From an uncultured Clostridia bacterium (GTDB taxonomy: Bacteria > Bacillota > Clostridia > TANB77 > CAG-508): a stretch of 35,384 bases of DNA. The stretch covers positions 1 through 35,384 of the forward strand of contig CANQRO010000003.1 of assembly GCA_947626205.1 (NCBI GenBank), given 5' to 3'. The position numbers and the translations under genes were made by a program. Below, piece after piece: positions 33,738 to 35,384 of this stretch. The notes below the pieces were generated by a model that worked only from the letters and a program-made list of their open reading frames with translations, did not search any database and had not been told where the DNA came from. Every line of letters begins with the position of its first letter. Position 1 is the first letter of the stretch.

Positions 33738-34391
33738 TTAATATTTAGTACTTCCGTCCACTGTTGTATAAACCATTCCCTCTTCATCTATTTCGTAAGA
33801 AGAAATAGCTCCTAAAAATTCAATTTTAGATACGTTACGGTCTGGGAATACATATAGATATGTTGCAGTATCATCTACTTCAAATGTTACCATATATAGA
33901 TGATCGTTAACATTATCATATATAAGCCTAGGCTCTTTAAACAGTAATCGCACATAGTCTTCTCCTATGTACTCATACATATTTATTTCTTGCGGATCAA
34001 AACCGAGCCATTCCAAACTTTCTCCTTCGATTTTTACTTTTTCTCCATTATAATACTTGCTTAATACTTTATTCCTTATTAAGTATGTACCATCATTCGG
34101 AATTTGTATGGCATTATAGGAGTTAACGCCAAAGAAGGTGATATTGGATGGGTAATCAGGGTTATCTGCCCCAGGCAGAAATTCTTTTGCTTCAATCTGA
34201 GGTATTTGAGGCATTGGAATTATGTCTAACTCTTCAGTCTCATTTTCCTCAATTGTTGTCATATCCCCATTAGTTTGGAGTTTATCATTTATCCGACTTA
34301 TTACTATTATAAATGTTAATGGTACCATTAATAATAAAATCATTCCAATTGTCTCGGTTTTTAATTTTCTTCTTTTTCCTTCTGTTTTCAT
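33738..34391 (-). CDS. Unknown protein with one N-terminal membrane anchor
   Basis: A 217-aa protein. A basic start (MKTEGKRRKLK) is followed by one membrane helix (about 15-33), an acidic Glu/Pro/Gln linker (to about 65) and a globular domain outside the membrane, rich in Tyr and Asp (TFFGVNSYNAIQIPNDGTYL, RLIYDNVNDHLYMVTFEV, YLYVFPDRN). I recognise no family; the pattern suggests a beta-rich sensor or binding domain. Weak GGACAGG box before the ATG. It is a one-gene unit with promoter, leader hairpin and terminator, and has one in-frame CGG arginine codon. Confidence 0.7.
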   Translation of the reverse strand: MKTEGKRRKLKTETIGMILLLMVPLTFIIVISRINDKLQTNGDMTTIEENETEELDIIPMPQIPQIEAKEFLPGADNPDYPSNITFFGVNSYNAIQIPNDGTYLIRNKVLSKYYNGEKVKIEGESLEWLGFDPQEINMYEYIGEDYVRLLFKEPRLIYDNVNDHLYMVTFEVDDTATYLYVFPDRNVSKIEFLGAISSYEIDEEGMVYTTVDGSTKY

Positions 34392-34428
34392 TTTTTCCTG
34401 TCCTTTCTTATTTTATTGTCAATTTGCT

Positions 34429-34470
34429 ATTTAGGTAACAAAGTTCAAATTTCAAACAAATTACCTAAAT
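34429..34470 (-). promoter_or_regulatory. Leader hairpin or operator before the unknown exported-protein gene
   Basis: Perfect 10-bp arms ATTTAGGTAA (34429-34438) and TTACCTAAAT (34461-34470) separated by 22 nt, between the predicted transcription start (about 34488) and the ATG (34391). No T-run. Confidence 0.5.
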
Positions 34471-34494
34471 AATGCTACTAAAGCACATATACTC

Positions 34495-34523
34495 ATTATA
34501 TAATATTTTACAATAAAAATCAA
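34495..34523 (-). promoter_or_regulatory. Promoter of the unknown exported-protein gene
   Basis: Minus-strand TTGATT (34518-34523), 17-nt spacer, TATAAT (34495-34500). Confidence 0.75.
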
Positions 34524-34662
34524 TCTTACTTAAAAGTAAAAACTTTTAATATATAAATTTTTCTTTTTCTTTACTCTTAAAAAAATTGTTTACATAAGAA
34601 ATGAGGCTTTACCGCATGAGCATTTGCTCTTATATTTTGTGTCAATTAGTTTTTATTATCTA

Positions 34663-35157
34663 TTATCTTTCAAAATCATCATTCTCCTTAATAGTAGATT
34701 TTGTTAATTTTTTAATTGCTTGTTGTACATTTTCTTTAGTAAGACCTACTTGACGATCGGTCTTTACTAAAAAAGGCAACAAATCACCCATGTCAGAATC
34801 ATCATCTAATATAATAAAATTTGGAGTAGAACTAGATTCAAAGTTAGATAAAAAATCTTTAATTTCGTCCTTTCTACTAGAACCTAAAAAGGTCGTATAA
34901 CCAATTACTAATTTGTCTAGGTCATATTTTTTTAATTCTTGTAGCAGTTTGTTTCTTCCTTCTGGAAAAAGTCTCCATGTAGAAGAAATTACTAAACTAG
35001 AATTTGTTTCTATTACTAATTTTTTTAAATTTTCTAAACAGTTGGAGTCAAAAGGATACGAATATCCAGAGTGTGGTTTATGTGTCTCATTATATACCCT
35101 AATTAAATTATTAACTGAATTTATAACTCCATCAACATCTAAAAATATAATATTCAT
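34663..35157 (-). CDS. HAD-like phosphatase of the Swiss-army-knife RNA repair type (HAD_2/SAK)
   Basis: A 164-aa HAD-fold protein. Motif I FLDVDGVINS carries the two catalytic Asp, motif II is in VISSTWR, and motif IV is ILDDDSDMG. This set (DVDGVI, SSTWR, DDD) is typical of the HAD domain found in polynucleotide-repair proteins, here standing alone. Substrate unknown; 3' phosphate removal from RNA or DNA is possible. Downstream (34590-34650) there are two small hairpins without a T-run. Confidence 0.78.
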   Translation of the reverse strand: MNIIFLDVDGVINSVNNLIRVYNETHKPHSGYSYPFDSNCLENLKKLVIETNSSLVISSTWRLFPEGRNKLLQELKKYDLDKLVIGYTTFLGSSRKDEIKDFLSNFESSSTPNFIILDDDSDMGDLLPFLVKTDRQVGLTKENVQQAIKKLTKSTIKENDDFER

Positions 35158-35312
35158 AATATTTTTACCTCTATAAAATATTATAACATGTATTTAATCA
35201 AAATTATACTTTAGTTTCATACATTTAAACTTGTTTTTAAACTGATTTTCTTTAATATTCAATAAGTTTTATATCATACCAGCTACTTAAAATGGAATAC
35301 TTTTGCAATAAA

Positions 35313-35341
35313 AAATACCATTCTTTTTTAGAATGGTATTT
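35313..35341 (-). terminator. Terminator for a gene entering from the right edge
   Basis: 11-bp arms AAATACCATTC/GAATGGTATTT with a 7-nt loop; the minus strand continues TTATTGC after a T-rich 3' arm end. It is placed as if ending a minus-strand gene beyond 35384. Confidence 0.8.
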
Positions 35342-35347
35342 TGCTAT

Positions 35348-35384
35348 CTATTCTATTAGTTTAGAACAGATACGTTGTTGGTGG
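35348..35384 (-). CDS. Possible C-terminal end of a gene cut by the window edge
   Basis: One minus-strand frame reads HQQRICSKLIE and then TAG, directly before the terminator at 35313-35341. Eleven residues are too few to identify a family; the terminator is the main support. Confidence 0.3.
   Translation of the reverse strand, partial: HQQRICSKLIE

Overview
The window looks like chromosome from an AT-rich, spore-forming, anaerobic member of the Clostridia. Sporulation is indicated by SpoVT, a GerW (YtfJ)/DUF2953 pair and a promoter of sporulation-sigma type in front of spoVT. Anaerobic life is suggested by a reverse rubrerythrin and a PflX-type radical SAM protein. Gram-positive traits include a membrane-anchored sortase, CdaA, RqcP, ComF and RecD2. 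Most genes lie on the minus strand. I see no insertion sequence, prophage or CRISPR array.

Layout, left to right (minus strand unless noted). A tRNA-His/tRNA-Gln transcription unit with a near-consensus promoter and a 5' hairpin; sortase, a HIT protein and a short alanyl-tRNA synthetase lacking the C-Ala domain (1-3300). A SleB-like hydrolase cassette (3500-4600). A small membrane protein resembling OapA, preceded by a gene-free transcribed region of about 600 nt that I interpret as an OLE RNA (4628-5842). spoVT; a KAP-type NTPase; comF; a recD2 whose frame is broken twice (6000-11900). An SSB-like cassette; gerW and DUF2953; a two-component pair; dnaE, a membrane XRE protein and rqcP (12000-20900). 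A Cys-tailed membrane protein and a twice-broken truA (21200-22500). A Cof-type HAD on plus, cdaA with a 39-residue membrane protein, a Cys-rich beta-sandwich protein on plus, two half-size TauE/SafE proteins, small regulators, rarA-ruvA, reverse rubrerythrin, tyrS on plus, a radical SAM protein, an AbrB/MraZ-like regulator, TspO, an unknown exported protein and a HAD phosphatase (22600-35200).

The strongest unexplained signal concerns translation. recD2 and truA each carry two frame breaks, and all four are the same event: one extra C directly before a conserved glycine GGN codon, giving CGGN. Removing the four C residues restores proteins of normal length (743 and 245 residues) with all motifs. 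In the other AT-rich genes of the window (together roughly 9,000 codons, checked by eye) I found no in-frame CGG codon. This suggests that CGG is a hungry or unassigned codon here and is used or tolerated as a +1 shift site, or that CGGN is read as a four-base glycine codon. A complication is that four single-gene cassettes of less AT-rich style (hydrolase, SSB-like, AbrB/MraZ-like, unknown exported protein) use CGG in frame as ordinary arginine, eight times in about 850 codons. They may be recent arrivals or may be expressed under different conditions.

The second notable element is the probable OLE RNA/OapA locus, a membrane-associated large non-coding RNA system.
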